NCBI RefSeq assembly: GCF_019656055.1 | Contig: NZ_BPKY01000006.1 | Location: 62,001 to 126,000 of the forward strand | Source of the DNA: Leuconostoc miyukkimchii | GTDB lineage: Bacteria; Bacillota; Bacilli; Lactobacillales; Lactobacillaceae | DNA length: 64,000 bases | Direction: 5' to 3' | Shown here: positions 8,834-17,810 of the stretch, in pieces | How the letters are laid out: each line of letters starts with the position of its first letter | Position numbering within the stretch: position 1 is the stretch's first letter | The notes under the pieces: generated by a model | Databases searched by the model: none | The model's input: the letters and a program-made list of their open reading frames with translations, nothing else | Told to the model about the DNA's origin: nothing | Program-made: the position numbers and the translations under genes

Positions 8834-10009
8834 TTAATCCACTCTGTTGTTTAAAATTTCAATAGCAGCTTGTAATCGATTCATTGCTTCTTGTAAAGTT
8901 GGTATGTCCATTGCATATGATATACGAATGTACCCTTCTCCAAAGTCTGTAAATGCCGATCCATGAACAACTGCTAAATCAACCGACTCAATTAAATATT
9001 TTACGAAATTTAAGGAAGACAACTTGAACTTTTCGATATTAACAAAGACATAAAACGCACCTTCTGGTTTAATATAATCAAGACCCATTTCATCTAAACG
9101 TGCCATGATGTAATCACGCCGCTCTCTAAAAATTGTTACTAAATGCTTGGGATTGTCTTTGTCGGATGTTAATGCAACCATAGCAGCTTCTTGCGCAATA
9201 CTTGATACACAACCAACATTTGCTTGATGAATTTTGAATATTTCTTCAATTAATTTTTCGGGTCCTAATAAATAACCAATTCGCCAGCCCGTCATACTAT
9301 GCGACTTCGATAACCCATTTAACACAATCGTACGTTCTTTCATACCTGGTACGCTGGCAATTGACGGTGCGTAATCTTGATCATAAACTAATCGATTATA
9401 CACATCATCGGTCAGAACATAGAGATCATGTTGCTTAATTACATGACTTAGAGCAGTTAATTCTGCGGTATTTAGTACGACACCACTAGGGTTATTGGGG
9501 TAATTTAGTATGACAAGTTTTGTTTTGTCCGTTATTGCTGCATTCAGTTGTTCCGGTTGTAATCTAAAGTTACTCTCACGTGTATCCACAACGATAGGCT
9601 TAGCACCTGCCAGAGTAATAGCTTGCATATAAGCTGTATAACCTGGCGAAACTATAATGACCTCGTCCCCCGCGTTTACAAGCCCTCGAATTGTCAAATC
9701 AATACCTTGACTGGCACCGACGGTGACTATTATTTCGTTATCAGGATTATATTGCGTATCATAGAAACCTTTCATATACTGAGATATGACCTTTCGTAAT
9801 GGTAACATACCTCGATTATCAGTATATTTTGTTTTATCTTGCTCAATAGCACTAATACCGGCTTTTTTTGTTGCTTCTGGTGTAGGCAAGTCAATCTCAC
9901 CAACAGTTAATTCAATAACATCTTCAATTGGCTTTTTAATGAAGTTAGCAACTAACCTAATACCCGATAATGATGTGTTCTCAACAGTCTTGCTAATTAA
10001 TTTTGTCAT
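8834..10009 (-). CDS. Class I/II PLP-dependent aminotransferase (PatA-like)
   Basis: A 391-residue fold-type I enzyme. The PLP lysine is K235 in LNGLSKSHSMTGWRIGY; NYPNNPSGV (169-177) and DDVYNRLVY (201-209) are the other PLP-contact motifs, and R243 (GWR) fits a carboxylate-binding role. AGGAGG precedes the ATG. The family transfers amino groups between amino acids and 2-oxo acids. It lies 23 bases after a D-2-hydroxyacid dehydrogenase, a pairing that would convert an amino acid to the oxo acid and then to the hydroxy acid. The amino-acid substrate cannot be read from sequence. Confidence 0.85.
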   Translation of the reverse strand: MTKLISKTVENTSLSGIRLVANFIKKPIEDVIELTVGEIDLPTPEATKKAGISAIEQDKTKYTDNRGMLPLRKVISQYMKGFYDTQYNPDNEIIVTVGASQGIDLTIRGLVNAGDEVIIVSPGYTAYMQAITLAGAKPIVVDTRESNFRLQPEQLNAAITDKTKLVILNYPNNPSGVVLNTAELTALSHVIKQHDLYVLTDDVYNRLVYDQDYAPSIASVPGMKERTIVLNGLSKSHSMTGWRIGYLLGPEKLIEEIFKIHQANVGCVSSIAQEAAMVALTSDKDNPKHLVTIFRERRDYIMARLDEMGLDYIKPEGAFYVFVNIEKFKLSSLNFVKYLIESVDLAVVHGSAFTDFGEGYIRISYAMDIPTLQEAMNRLQAAIEILNNRVD

Positions 10010-10032
10010 TGTGATTTACCCTCCTTAATACA

Positions 10033-10953
10033 TTAATTGATGTGATTAACCGCGTTTCTCGGTTGTTGTTCCTTAAAAAAATCAATGACATTTCCCACAA
10101 CAGCGTTGGCTGTTAAATGTTCTGCCTCAACAGTGTTTGCACCAATATGTGGTGTGACAAATATTTCATTCTGCTTGGCTAAACGATCACTATTCAGTGA
10201 TTCATTTTGAATTGTATCTAATCCAGCACCTAATATTTGATGTTTTTGAATTGCCACAACTAAATCATATTCATCAATAAGTGCCCCACGTGCTGTATTA
10301 ATTAAAATAGCATTATTTTTCATATTTAAAAATGTATTGTGATTAAACATTTTTTCAGTATCTTGCGTTGCTGGAATATGTAATGTAATAATATCTGATT
10401 GTGTAATTAGTGTTTGAAAATCTACAAATTTAGCATATTTGGGTATGATTTCACGGTGATTGTATACTAAGATATTGACACCAAATCCGCTTAAAATTGA
10501 TTCAACATGCTTTGCTATACGACCATATCCGACAATACCCACAGTTTTACCTTGCAGATTATGTCCAAGTACCTGAGATTTTCCGCTAAGTATAGTATTT
10601 TTAATATGACGTATAGTATTCAGTAATAAAATAATTGTCATTTCTGCAACAGAGACAGCATTAGCCCCTGGTGTATTGGTGACCCACACACCATGTTGTG
10701 TGGCAACATCAATCGATATGTTGTCATAACCGACACCGCGCCTTGTAATCATTTTAAGGTGAGGTAATTGTGAAAACCAACTATCCTTAAATGGCATATC
10801 CGTCAGGACAATGACTTGCGCATCATATGCTAACTGCAGTAAATTTTTTTCATCTAAATTGTCGCTACGTGACACATGATAGCCTAACTTTTTAAATTCT
10901 TCAATCGCATCATCCTGCAAGGCTCCGACAATATGTACACGCTTAATTGACAT
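10033..10953 (-). CDS. D-isomer-specific 2-hydroxyacid dehydrogenase
   Basis: A 306-residue protein with Rossmann motif VGIVGYGRIAKHV (138-150) and catalytic triad R222 (NTARGALID), E251 and H269 (TPHIGANT). It resembles phosphoglycerate/glyoxylate-type dehydrogenases. The residues after the second beta strand read VYNHRE, without the aspartate that usually selects NAD, so NADP use is plausible. GGAG precedes the ATG. It is 21 bases downstream of the ABC ATPase gene. The likely role is reduction of a 2-oxo acid made by the neighbouring aminotransferase; it could instead act in serine or glyoxylate metabolism. Confidence 0.82.
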   Translation of the reverse strand: MSIKRVHIVGALQDDAIEEFKKLGYHVSRSDNLDEKNLLQLAYDAQVIVLTDMPFKDSWFSQLPHLKMITRRGVGYDNISIDVATQHGVWVTNTPGANAVSVAEMTIILLLNTIRHIKNTILSGKSQVLGHNLQGKTVGIVGYGRIAKHVESILSGFGVNILVYNHREIIPKYAKFVDFQTLITQSDIITLHIPATQDTEKMFNHNTFLNMKNNAILINTARGALIDEYDLVVAIQKHQILGAGLDTIQNESLNSDRLAKQNEIFVTPHIGANTVEAEHLTANAVVGNVIDFFKEQQPRNAVNHIN

Positions 10954-10974
10954 GATCGTTCTCCATTAAGGTTG

Positions 10975-11697
10975 TTATAATACTCTACTTAAAAACTCTT
11001 TAGTTCGCTTATTGCTTGGTGTATTGAATATAACTTCAGGTGTACCCTCTTCCACGACAACGCCATCTGCCATAAAAACTACCTTGCTAGCCACTTCACG
11101 TGCAAATCCCATTTCGTGTGTAACCACAATCATAGTTATTCCTTGTTTTGCTAAATTATGCATCACATCTAGAACATCATCAACCGTCTCAGGATCGAGC
11201 GCTGATGTTGGTTCATCAAACAATAAATACTTAGGTTGCATTGCTAGTGACCTCGCAATACCAACACGCTGTTGTTGACCACCAGATAACGATTTTGGAT
11301 AAACATCCGCTTTGTCTTGTAAGCCAACCAATGCCAAAAGCTCATGAGCTTGTTTTTCGGCTTCTTCCGAGGTTAACTTTTTGACACGTTTTGGTGCAAG
11401 TGTAATATTTTCCAAAACAGTTAGGTTCGGAAATAAATTAAAGTGTTGAAAAACCATACCCATTTTTGCCTGTATTGATTGGATATCATTATTTTCGTCT
11501 GTAATGTCATCACCATCAATCCAGATATAGCCGTCTGTTGCAACTTCTAAATGATTTATTAACCTCAGCAATGTTGATTTTCCAGAACCAGATGGTCCAA
11601 TAATGACCACAACCTCATTATCATTAACATCTAAGTTAATATCTTTAAGCACTTCAATTTGATCAAATTTTTTTGATATATGTTCAACTTTAATCAC
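10975..11697 (-). CDS. Polar amino-acid ABC transporter ATP-binding protein (GlnQ-like)
   Basis: A 240-residue ABC ATPase with Walker [10 protein letters not shown] (34-42), signature LSGGQQQR and Walker [12 protein letters not shown], the standard motif set of the polar amino-acid uptake family. The start is GTG, overlapping the end of the permease gene by eight bases. It would energise the permease and binding protein encoded just upstream. The transported amino acid is unknown; the operon's PLP enzymes suggest a sulfur-containing or related amino acid. Confidence 0.9.
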   Translation of the reverse strand: MIKVEHISKKFDQIEVLKDINLDVNDNEVVVIIGPSGSGKSTLLRLINHLEVATDGYIWIDGDDITDENNDIQSIQAKMGMVFQHFNLFPNLTVLENITLAPKRVKKLTSEEAEKQAHELLALVGLQDKADVYPKSLSGGQQQRVGIARSLAMQPKYLLFDEPTSALDPETVDDVLDVMHNLAKQGITMIVVTHEMGFAREVASKVVFMADGVVVEEGTPEVIFNTPSNKRTKEFLSRVL

Positions 11698-12349
11698 TTT
11701 TTGCCATCCGCCTTTCCAAGATCCCCATTAAACGACTTGCAGTCAATGTCAAAATTAAATATAGTACTGCTACTGTTAAGTAAGGTGTCCACACAATATA
11801 GTACTGTGCATTCATTGCTTGCGCCCAATACGTAATTTCTGGTGCTGAAATTGCTGAAATCAGCGATGAATCCTTAATCAAACTAATAAATTCGTTTCCC
11901 AAAGGTGGAATGACAACTTTAATCGCTTGGGGCATAATAATAAATCGCATCGTATCAAACGAACTTAAGTTCAAAGTTCTTGCTGCCTCAGTTTGACCGT
12001 TATCTATTGACTGAATACCTGATCGAAATGTTTCAGCTATATACGCGGCAGCATTCAACGATAATGCCAATGTACCCGCTATATAGGGATTTGAATGTCC
12101 AACAATAACTGGAACGACACCAAAATTAATAATCAATATTTGAACAAAAAGTGGCGTGCCTCTAAATAGACTAATATAGAGCTTGAAAATAACAGAAATG
12201 AAAGGTATATTCGACATTCGTCCTAATGCGATTACTAAGCCCAAAATAGTGCCAAAAATAATCCCACTAATAGAAAAGCCCAACGTGTATAAGAGACCTC
12301 GCATGAAATATGGTGCATAGTCAAGGATCATTTCATAACTAAAACTCAT
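11690..12349 (-). CDS. Polar amino-acid ABC transporter permease
   Basis: A 219-residue membrane protein with about five hydrophobic helices and the HisM/GlnP-type coupling loop [20 protein letters not shown]-like segment near residue 120. An ATGA overlap joins it to the binding-protein gene upstream. Together with its neighbours it forms a complete uptake system; one permease gene implies a homodimer. Confidence 0.88.
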   Translation of the reverse strand: MSFSYEMILDYAPYFMRGLLYTLGFSISGIIFGTILGLVIALGRMSNIPFISVIFKLYISLFRGTPLFVQILIINFGVVPVIVGHSNPYIAGTLALSLNAAAYIAETFRSGIQSIDNGQTEAARTLNLSSFDTMRFIIMPQAIKVVIPPLGNEFISLIKDSSLISAISAPEITYWAQAMNAQYYIVWTPYLTVAVLYLILTLTASRLMGILERRMAKSD

Positions 12350-13200
12350 TTACTGCCCCCTTGTCGTGCTTTAATTAAATTCAGTGCTGGCTTATTATCA
12401 AACCACTTAAGATAAATTTTTGTGTATTCACCATTATCAATTATCTTTTTCAATGCGTTATCATAATCTGAACGATATGGTGAATTTTTTGGGAACATCA
12501 TACCAAAATATTCCGGTTTAAAGTTTTTGTCATCGTAAATAATTTTTAAATTATACGACGGATTACTAGCAACATATTTTGTAACTGTGGTTTCATCCCC
12601 GATAGCCGCTGTCGCTTGACCATGTACGACTTGTAAATTGGTGGTACCACCATTATCAGCGCTAATATTACTATTATGCTTACCAAGAATAGATTCTGCC
12701 GCTGCCTGACCAGTAGAACCAGTTTGTACAGCTATCTTTTTTCCTTTCAAATCTAGGGCAGTCTTAATGCTAGTATTATCTTTTTTGGTAACAATTGCTT
12801 GACGTGAAACAAAGTATGGATTTGAAAAATCATACGACTTCTGTCGATCAGATGTAATTGTAATACCAGAAATAGCTGCGTCAACTGATCCCGAATGCAA
12901 TTGCGTAAACATGGCATCCCAACCCGTATTTTTAACAGTATAATCGTATCCTGCTTCTTTGGAGAGCGCTTTTAATAAATCTAAATCAAAACCAACTACT
13001 TTACCATTATTAACAAATTCAAATGGGTTCCAGTTAGCATATGTTAGTATTGACAATTTTTTTGTTTTATCCTTTTCTGAAGATACTTTTTTGTTGTTTG
13101 ACACATTCACGATACCTATCACGAACACTGCCACAATAATAATACCAACAACCGACCATACTATTTTTTGTTTACTCTGCTTTTTTTTCGGTGCAACCAT
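12346..13200 (-). CDS. Amino-acid ABC transporter substrate-binding protein (membrane-anchored)
   Basis: I place the start at ATG 13200 (284 residues), because AAGGAG stands nine bases before it; a TTG six codons further upstream would put the ribosome-binding site inside the gene. A basic N-terminus (KKKQSKQK) is followed by one hydrophobic helix (about residues 15-32) with no lipobox cysteine. The protein is therefore tethered by an uncleaved helix or an ordinary signal rather than a lipid. The remainder is an SBP family 3 domain, including LTYANWNPFEFVNNGKVVGF, GWDAMFTQLHSGSVDAAISG and AVQTGSTGQ. Ligand: an amino acid, identity unknown. Confidence 0.87.
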   Translation of the reverse strand: MVAPKKKQSKQKIVWSVVGIIIVAVFVIGIVNVSNNKKVSSEKDKTKKLSILTYANWNPFEFVNNGKVVGFDLDLLKALSKEAGYDYTVKNTGWDAMFTQLHSGSVDAAISGITITSDRQKSYDFSNPYFVSRQAIVTKKDNTSIKTALDLKGKKIAVQTGSTGQAAAESILGKHNSNISADNGGTTNLQVVHGQATAAIGDETTVTKYVASNPSYNLKIIYDDKNFKPEYFGMMFPKNSPYRSDYDNALKKIIDNGEYTKIYLKWFDNKPALNLIKARQGGSK

Positions 13201-13229
13201 CTTATTTTTCTCCTTCAAACATTAAGTAA

Positions 13230-14411
13230 CTAGTCAATTTGTGCCAAAGCTTGCTGGAAATCATAAATCAAATCTGCTTCATCCTCAATCCCAGCACTAA
13301 CACGTAGTAATTGATTCGTAATGCCAATTTTACTGCGTTCTTCTTCAGGCGTATCAAAATGTGAGGAAGAAACTGGATGAGAAATTGTTGTTCGAATGCC
13401 ACCGAGTGTCATAGCATACTTCGTTAATTTTAATTGTCCTAACAATTGGTTGATGCTATCATAATCACCATTTAATTCAAAACTCAACATACCGCCGTAG
13501 TAATTTGAAAATTGATTCGAAGCCAATTCATGCTGTGGATGACCAACCAAACCAGAATAATAAACTTTTTTAATCTGAGGTTGTTCTACCAAAAATTCTG
13601 CTAAAGCCAAGGCGTTACTCGACTGCTTCTTAACACGCAAATCTAAAGTTCTCATCCCACGTGTTGCCAACCAAGAATCGAATGGTGCACCAGTTGTACC
13701 TAACAAAACTTGCCATTGATATATTTGTTGTATTAGTTCTGAACTACCACTGATAGCACCAAGACTAACATCACCATGTCCATTAGCAAATTTAGTTAAA
13801 CTATTAATAACAATATCTGCACCAGCGGTAATTGATTGAAATAAAACAGCGGTCATAAATGTATTATCTACAATAAGATAACTCTTGTGACTATGGGCTA
13901 ATTTAGATAATTCGCCAATATTGGCTACTGTCATCATCGGATTTCCCACAGTCTCCGTGTAAATAATTTTCGTATTTTCCTTTACGGCAGATTCAACAGC
14001 ATGGCTATCTGTGATATCAACAAAATCAACAGTTATGTTGAATTGCGATAACTCATTTAACAAGTCGATTGATTCACCATATAATGTTTTATCAGCAATG
14101 ACATGATCCCCATTGTGTAACAGCGCCAACAACGTTGTTGATATTGCCGCCATTCCAGAGTTTGTAATCAGGCTTTGCTCTGCCTTTTCTAGATAAGAAA
14201 CCAATTCTGCTGCCCCATCACGGTTTGCATTATGTGATCTAATGTAAGCATATCCTTGTCGATCATAAGTGTCATGTAAATCATCTAAATCTGATACATT
14301 ATGTGCAGTAGATAAATATAATGGCATAACCTCTGGTTCACTAACTTTTGTTTGATCAATTTTGTTGCCTTTATATAATAGGTCTGTATTTTGTTTATTA
14401 TGATGTGCCAT
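13230..14411 (-). CDS. Cys/Met metabolism PLP-dependent enzyme (methionine gamma-lyase/cystathionine lyase type)
   Basis: I place the start at ATG 14411 (393 residues), preceded by GGAAGGAAG; an upstream in-frame codon adds nine residues without support. The PLP lysine is K207 in NSLTKFANGHGDV. Y56 and Y111 (TLYGES) match the active-site tyrosines, and the PLP aspartate is in VDNTF. The NGHGDV form is more like methionine gamma-lyase or homocysteine desulfhydrase than cystathionine synthase, so C-S or C-O bond cleavage is likely. It is the first gene of the operon below the PucR-type regulator and 29 bases before the binding-protein gene. Confidence 0.83.
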   Translation of the reverse strand: MAHHNKQNTDLLYKGNKIDQTKVSEPEVMPLYLSTAHNVSDLDDLHDTYDRQGYAYIRSHNANRDGAAELVSYLEKAEQSLITNSGMAAISTTLLALLHNGDHVIADKTLYGESIDLLNELSQFNITVDFVDITDSHAVESAVKENTKIIYTETVGNPMMTVANIGELSKLAHSHKSYLIVDNTFMTAVLFQSITAGADIVINSLTKFANGHGDVSLGAISGSSELIQQIYQWQVLLGTTGAPFDSWLATRGMRTLDLRVKKQSSNALALAEFLVEQPQIKKVYYSGLVGHPQHELASNQFSNYYGGMLSFELNGDYDSINQLLGQLKLTKYAMTLGGIRTTISHPVSSSHFDTPEEERSKIGITNQLLRVSAGIEDEADLIYDFQQALAQID

Positions 14412-14443
14412 TTCTATTCTTCCTTCCGTGGGGATCAATTAGC

Positions 14444-14578
14444 ATTAGATATTATGTTAATATTTGTTTTATTCTATATTTAATTAAATATAATTACATT
14501 AGTTAAAACAGCTATAATTTATCTAATCATTGTGTCATTTTTAAAACTTTGAGCTTAATAATGACAATAATATCTAAT
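14444..14578. promoter_or_regulatory. Promoter-region inverted repeats upstream of the amino-acid operon
   Basis: The 204-base gap between regulator and operon is very A/T-rich. ATTAGATATTAT (14444-14455) and its exact complement ATAATATCTAAT (14567-14578) face each other about 110 bases apart, and a further ATCTAAT occurs at 14521-14527. They could be paired operator sites for the adjacent PucR-type protein. I could not assign a convincing -35/-10 pair. Confidence 0.4.
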
Positions 14579-14615
14579 AATTGTTACGAAAGAACCAACT
14601 TTTAAATGCTTTATG

Positions 14616-16169
14616 TCATGACTTATTTGATGTCAGATTCCATAACATGGTTCCCAAAAATAATTTTTCAACATCTGCAGCATCTTTTAAATTAATTTTC
14701 AATAATGACTCAATTTTTTTTAATCTAAAAATAACCGTATTACGATGAATAAACATCGTTTCAGAAACCTTAGCGATAGATTGACCATGTGTAAAATAAA
14801 CATTGAGCGTTAAAATCAAGTCATCAACATCATTTTGTGTTTTTATATTTGAAAATACCTCGTTGAGATATGATTGTATTTCCCACTCAGGTATTAACTT
14901 CAAAACTTCTTTATCATGTTTTGGTCGATACTGAATAACCCGTTGATTTTTTGTAATTCCTAATCTCGCTGCCTCTAAAGCCTCTCGATACACCTTATTT
15001 AAATTGCTAAAAACTACCGGTGTTTTACTATAACCAAAATAAAAAACCTCATATTGCAATAGATTTTGATCTAAAAAATTTTTTAATGCAATTAAGAGAT
15101 GGCTGATATTTTGAGTGCTCGGTAAAACGATTAAAATTCTGTGTTCATGTTTTATCAATACCGAGGAGGCATGATATTCCTCAGTAAACCATTTAATTAA
15201 TTCATACGCTTGTTTTAAAATTTTTGATTTGGTACGTAAGTTCGTTATAGGTATTTCAAACAAACCTAGCTGATAGGTATCCGTTTGACTAATATTTAGT
15301 GACTGCAATTGATTGGATATTTGCTCCGAGGTTAATTCTTCTTTAATAATACTGCTGTAAATTTTATTTTTTTGTTCAAGTGCATTGACTATTTTAAGAT
15401 TCACTTTGGAATTAACCACACTCACCATTGTCAGTATTTGTTGTAATATTACATCCTGATATTTTTTATTTTCATCAAAATCAAAAATTCCTAAAAAGTA
15501 TTTTTCATTATTTTCTGGCACAATAAGTGGATAAATATTGATAATGTGTTCTTCATACTTACACTGAACACTATTACTTAATATTGTGTAATCTATTTGG
15601 CTGTTATTCCTTAAATCTTGGGTAATGCTCTGGGTACTATTAGCTATTTCTGGCGTTGATGCTATAACTTCAAAATGGCTATTTAATAAAATAATACTGT
15701 GTGCTGTTACCTGCCCTGCAACACCTATTATTTGTTTTTGGCTCGCATTTGAAGCCACAGATTTAGCTAATTCTCTGGTATCTTTTAACACTATGCTGAC
15801 TGCCTGTTCTTCTTCAAACTGCAACATTTTAGTCAGCTTTATGATGACGTTATTTAAATCAACTGGCTCTTTGAACTGAAAGACACTGATATTATTACTT
15901 TCTAGTAATTCATAAGATTTTTTAGCTAAATTATCTGTCAATCCAATCACTACTTGATCTATATTTTTAATTTTTTCATCAAAATTTTCTTTGCCAATTG
16001 CCTTCTCAAAAAGTGCCTTATTATCTACTAATAATAACTGATGCGATTGAAAATCAGTCATCGCTACATCTTTACTTAGATAATCAACGTGTGATACTTC
16101 AATGTTTGGAGTTGGTTTTTTTGTTAACCATTTAATACTTTTATAACTAATTAATTCAAATAATTCCAT
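14616..16169 (-). CDS. PucR-family transcriptional regulator
   Basis: I place the start at ATG 16169 (517 residues), seven bases after AAGGAG; the preceding in-frame GTG is less likely. The C-terminus carries the PucR-type helix-turn-helix (QSIAKVSETMFIHRNTVIFRLKKIE, about 455-482). The N-terminal half looks like a PucR sensor domain with predicted alpha/beta segments. Such proteins regulate purine or amino-acid catabolic genes in response to a small ligand. Its position directly upstream of the seven-gene amino-acid operon on the same strand makes it the likely local regulator. The ligand cannot be read. Confidence 0.8.
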   Translation of the reverse strand: MELFELISYKSIKWLTKKPTPNIEVSHVDYLSKDVAMTDFQSHQLLLVDNKALFEKAIGKENFDEKIKNIDQVVIGLTDNLAKKSYELLESNNISVFQFKEPVDLNNVIIKLTKMLQFEEEQAVSIVLKDTRELAKSVASNASQKQIIGVAGQVTAHSIILLNSHFEVIASTPEIANSTQSITQDLRNNSQIDYTILSNSVQCKYEEHIINIYPLIVPENNEKYFLGIFDFDENKKYQDVILQQILTMVSVVNSKVNLKIVNALEQKNKIYSSIIKEELTSEQISNQLQSLNISQTDTYQLGLFEIPITNLRTKSKILKQAYELIKWFTEEYHASSVLIKHEHRILIVLPSTQNISHLLIALKNFLDQNLLQYEVFYFGYSKTPVVFSNLNKVYREALEAARLGITKNQRVIQYRPKHDKEVLKLIPEWEIQSYLNEVFSNIKTQNDVDDLILTLNVYFTHGQSIAKVSETMFIHRNTVIFRLKKIESLLKINLKDAADVEKLFLGTMLWNLTSNKS

Positions 16170-16205
16170 CACACTTCTCCTTATTCATAACTATTTATCA
16201 ATCTG

Positions 16206-16259
16206 CTATTTAAAACTAGAATAAGTTGATTTATTATTTATAGTAATCCATTTTATCAA
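16206..16259 (-). CDS. Possible short leader ORF upstream of the PucR-type gene
   Basis: AAAGGAGG at 16266-16273 is the strongest ribosome-binding site nearby, yet it serves no long gene. A TTG six bases after it opens a 17-codon frame ending in TAG at 16206. The peptide would be MIKWITINNKSTYSSFK. It may be a translated leader, a remnant of a lost gene, or a chance match. Confidence 0.25.
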   Translation of the reverse strand: MIKWITINNKSTYSSFK

Positions 16260-16343
16260 TATCATCCTCCTTTTCGTTAGATATCCTAACAATAAATCGA
16301 AAAAAATTGTGTGCATGACACCTAATTTTCACTTGTTTTTAAC

Positions 16344-16372
16344 AAAAAAAAGCCGCTTACTGCGACTTTTTT
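16344..16372 (-). terminator. Terminator overlapping the end of the RibD-like gene
   Basis: On the minus strand the stem AAAAGTCGC/GCGGCTTTT (one G-T pair) encloses AGTAA, which contains the stop codon, and is followed by a T run. Confidence 0.8.
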
Positions 16373-16881
16373 AAATGGATTTCTGTTAATTCACCAAGTT
16401 GTGTTGTTTCTATGAAACGTAACTTTGTTCGGTAATCACCAGACTCAAATAGTCGTTTGCCATCCCCAAGCAAAACTGGCACAATTTGAATCCAAAACTC
16501 ATCAATTAAATTAGCTTCTAACAAGGTTTTTAAAATACCGCCGCCACCAATAATCCAAATCATACCACCTGGTTGTTGCTGATATGATTTTATGATATCT
16601 ACAACGTTGCCCGAAACGTAAGTAACATTTTGTTGCTTAACTTGTTTTTTTCGAGAAAATATAACCTTTTCTTTTCCTGCATAAAGCGTTTGATCACCGA
16701 TAATTTGTTGTGCCACTTCAAATGTTTTACGACCCATGACAAAAGTACTCACTTGTTTTTCAAAATCTTCATAGGTAGACTTACCACCCAAATCACTATC
16801 CAGTAGCCATTGTAAGTCGTCTTTTCTATCCGCTAAATAACCATCTAAACTCATGGCACCATAAAAAACTATTTGACGCAT
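16357..16881 (-). CDS. Dihydrofolate reductase-like protein (RibD C-terminal domain family)
   Basis: A 174-residue protein from ATG 16881; an upstream in-frame GTG at 16893 would add four residues. The N-terminal IVFYGAMSLDGYLADRKDDLQWL, central FVMGRKTFEVA and WIIGGGGILKTLLEANLIDEFWIQIVPVLLGDGKRLF motifs define the YyaP/YwjB group of RibD C-terminal/DHFR-like reductases. They bind NADPH in the family fold; the physiological substrate is unknown. The gene is monocistronic and its stop lies inside its terminator hairpin. Confidence 0.78.
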   Translation of the reverse strand: MRQIVFYGAMSLDGYLADRKDDLQWLLDSDLGGKSTYEDFEKQVSTFVMGRKTFEVAQQIIGDQTLYAGKEKVIFSRKKQVKQQNVTYVSGNVVDIIKSYQQQPGGMIWIIGGGGILKTLLEANLIDEFWIQIVPVLLGDGKRLFESGDYRTKLRFIETTQLGELTEIHLKKSQ

Positions 16882-16940
16882 CACATTACCCACTTTTTTA
16901 TATTTGTTCTCACAATAGCTTATGCCTTATTTTAACACGG

Positions 16941-16969
16941 TTGCATTACCATAAAAATTATGTTAAATT
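16941..16969 (+). promoter_or_regulatory. Promoter of the thiamine-related operon
   Basis: TTGCAT, 17-bp spacer, TAAATT with a TG extension one base upstream. The predicted transcript would begin about 16 bases before the TPP aptamer. Confidence 0.5.
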
Positions 16970-16991
16970 GTACATGTAGTTTAATATTTAA

Positions 16992-17064
16992 CAATCTGGG
17001 GTGCCATATGGCTGAGAAATACCCATTGAACCTGATCTGGTTAATACCAGCGAAGGGAGAATTG
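16992..17064 (+). promoter_or_regulatory. TPP (THI-box) riboswitch
   Basis: The aptamer core is plain: GGGGTGCC, then GGCTGAGA, ACCC, GAACCTGATCTGG and TTAATACCAGCG followed by AAGGGA. In Firmicutes this element binds thiamine pyrophosphate and turns genes off by a downstream terminator, which is present at 17088-17124. It controls the ykoE-ykoD-ykoC-tenA genes that follow. Confidence 0.96.
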
Positions 17065-17087
17065 CTTTTTTTAGTTTTGTACTAGGC

Positions 17088-17124
17088 AAACTCTTGGCTC
17101 ATAAATGAACCAAGAGTTTTTTAT
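17088..17124 (+). terminator. Riboswitch expression-platform terminator
   Basis: AAACTCTTGGCTCA pairs with TGAACCAAGAGTTT (one mismatch) around a four-base loop, with T residues after. It is placed to stop transcription when TPP is bound. Confidence 0.85.
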
Positions 17125-17228
17125 TGTCCTATAAAACACCACGTTAATTACTAAACGTAACTTGAATCCATACTGTATGCCAGACATAAAATATAAACTA
17201 CAAATAATTTTTATGGAGGCATAATCTT

Positions 17229-17810
17229 ATGCAAACTGTTTCAAAATCAAAAACACCACGTTGGGCTTTACGTGATGTATTATTATTGGCATTCGTTGCC
17301 GTTTTTATTGGGTTTATTTTTTGGGTACTCGGTCCAATTTATAATCTCTTATCAGCTGCCTTAACACCACTTGGACTAGCACCATTTGCCAATGAACTAC
17401 TAATTGGTGGTTGGATGATGGCCGCACCGTTGGCAAGTATTTTAATTCGACAAGCTGGTGCGGGACTTTTAGGTGAATTTTTTGCTGCTGCTGTTGAAAT
17501 GCTACTAGGCGGTCAATGGGGTGTTGCTACTTTACTCTCTGGTTTAGTCCAAGGTATTGGTAGCGAAGCTGGTTTTGCTATATTGGGTTATAAGCATTGG
17601 GGATGGCGTGGTATTTTTGCCTCAGCAATCACAGGAACACTTGTAACTTTTGTTTGGTCAGCTCTGCGAGATGGTTATGCTTCTTACCATATTGGTATGT
17701 TAATTGCTTTGTTTATCACACGCTTTGTCTCAATTTTATTCTTTGGTGGTGTATTGGTTGTCGCTATTCAAAAATTAATTGAAAAATCTGGCGTTCTTCA
17801 TCATGGGTGA
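17229..17810 (+). CDS. ykoE: ECF transporter S component, HMP/thiamine type
   Basis: A 193-residue integral membrane protein with about five or six hydrophobic helices, matching YkoE (LLIGGWMMAAPLASILIRQAGAGLLGEF, and GSEAGFAILGYKHWGWRG). In the YkoEDC family it binds a thiamine precursor, probably hydroxymethylpyrimidine. The TPP riboswitch upstream and TenA downstream support this. GGAGG precedes the ATG. It overlaps the ATPase gene by eight bases. Confidence 0.88.
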   Translation: MQTVSKSKTPRWALRDVLLLAFVAVFIGFIFWVLGPIYNLLSAALTPLGLAPFANELLIGGWMMAAPLASILIRQAGAGLLGEFFAAAVEMLLGGQWGVATLLSGLVQGIGSEAGFAILGYKHWGWRGIFASAITGTLVTFVWSALRDGYASYHIGMLIALFITRFVSILFFGGVLVVAIQKLIEKSGVLHHG

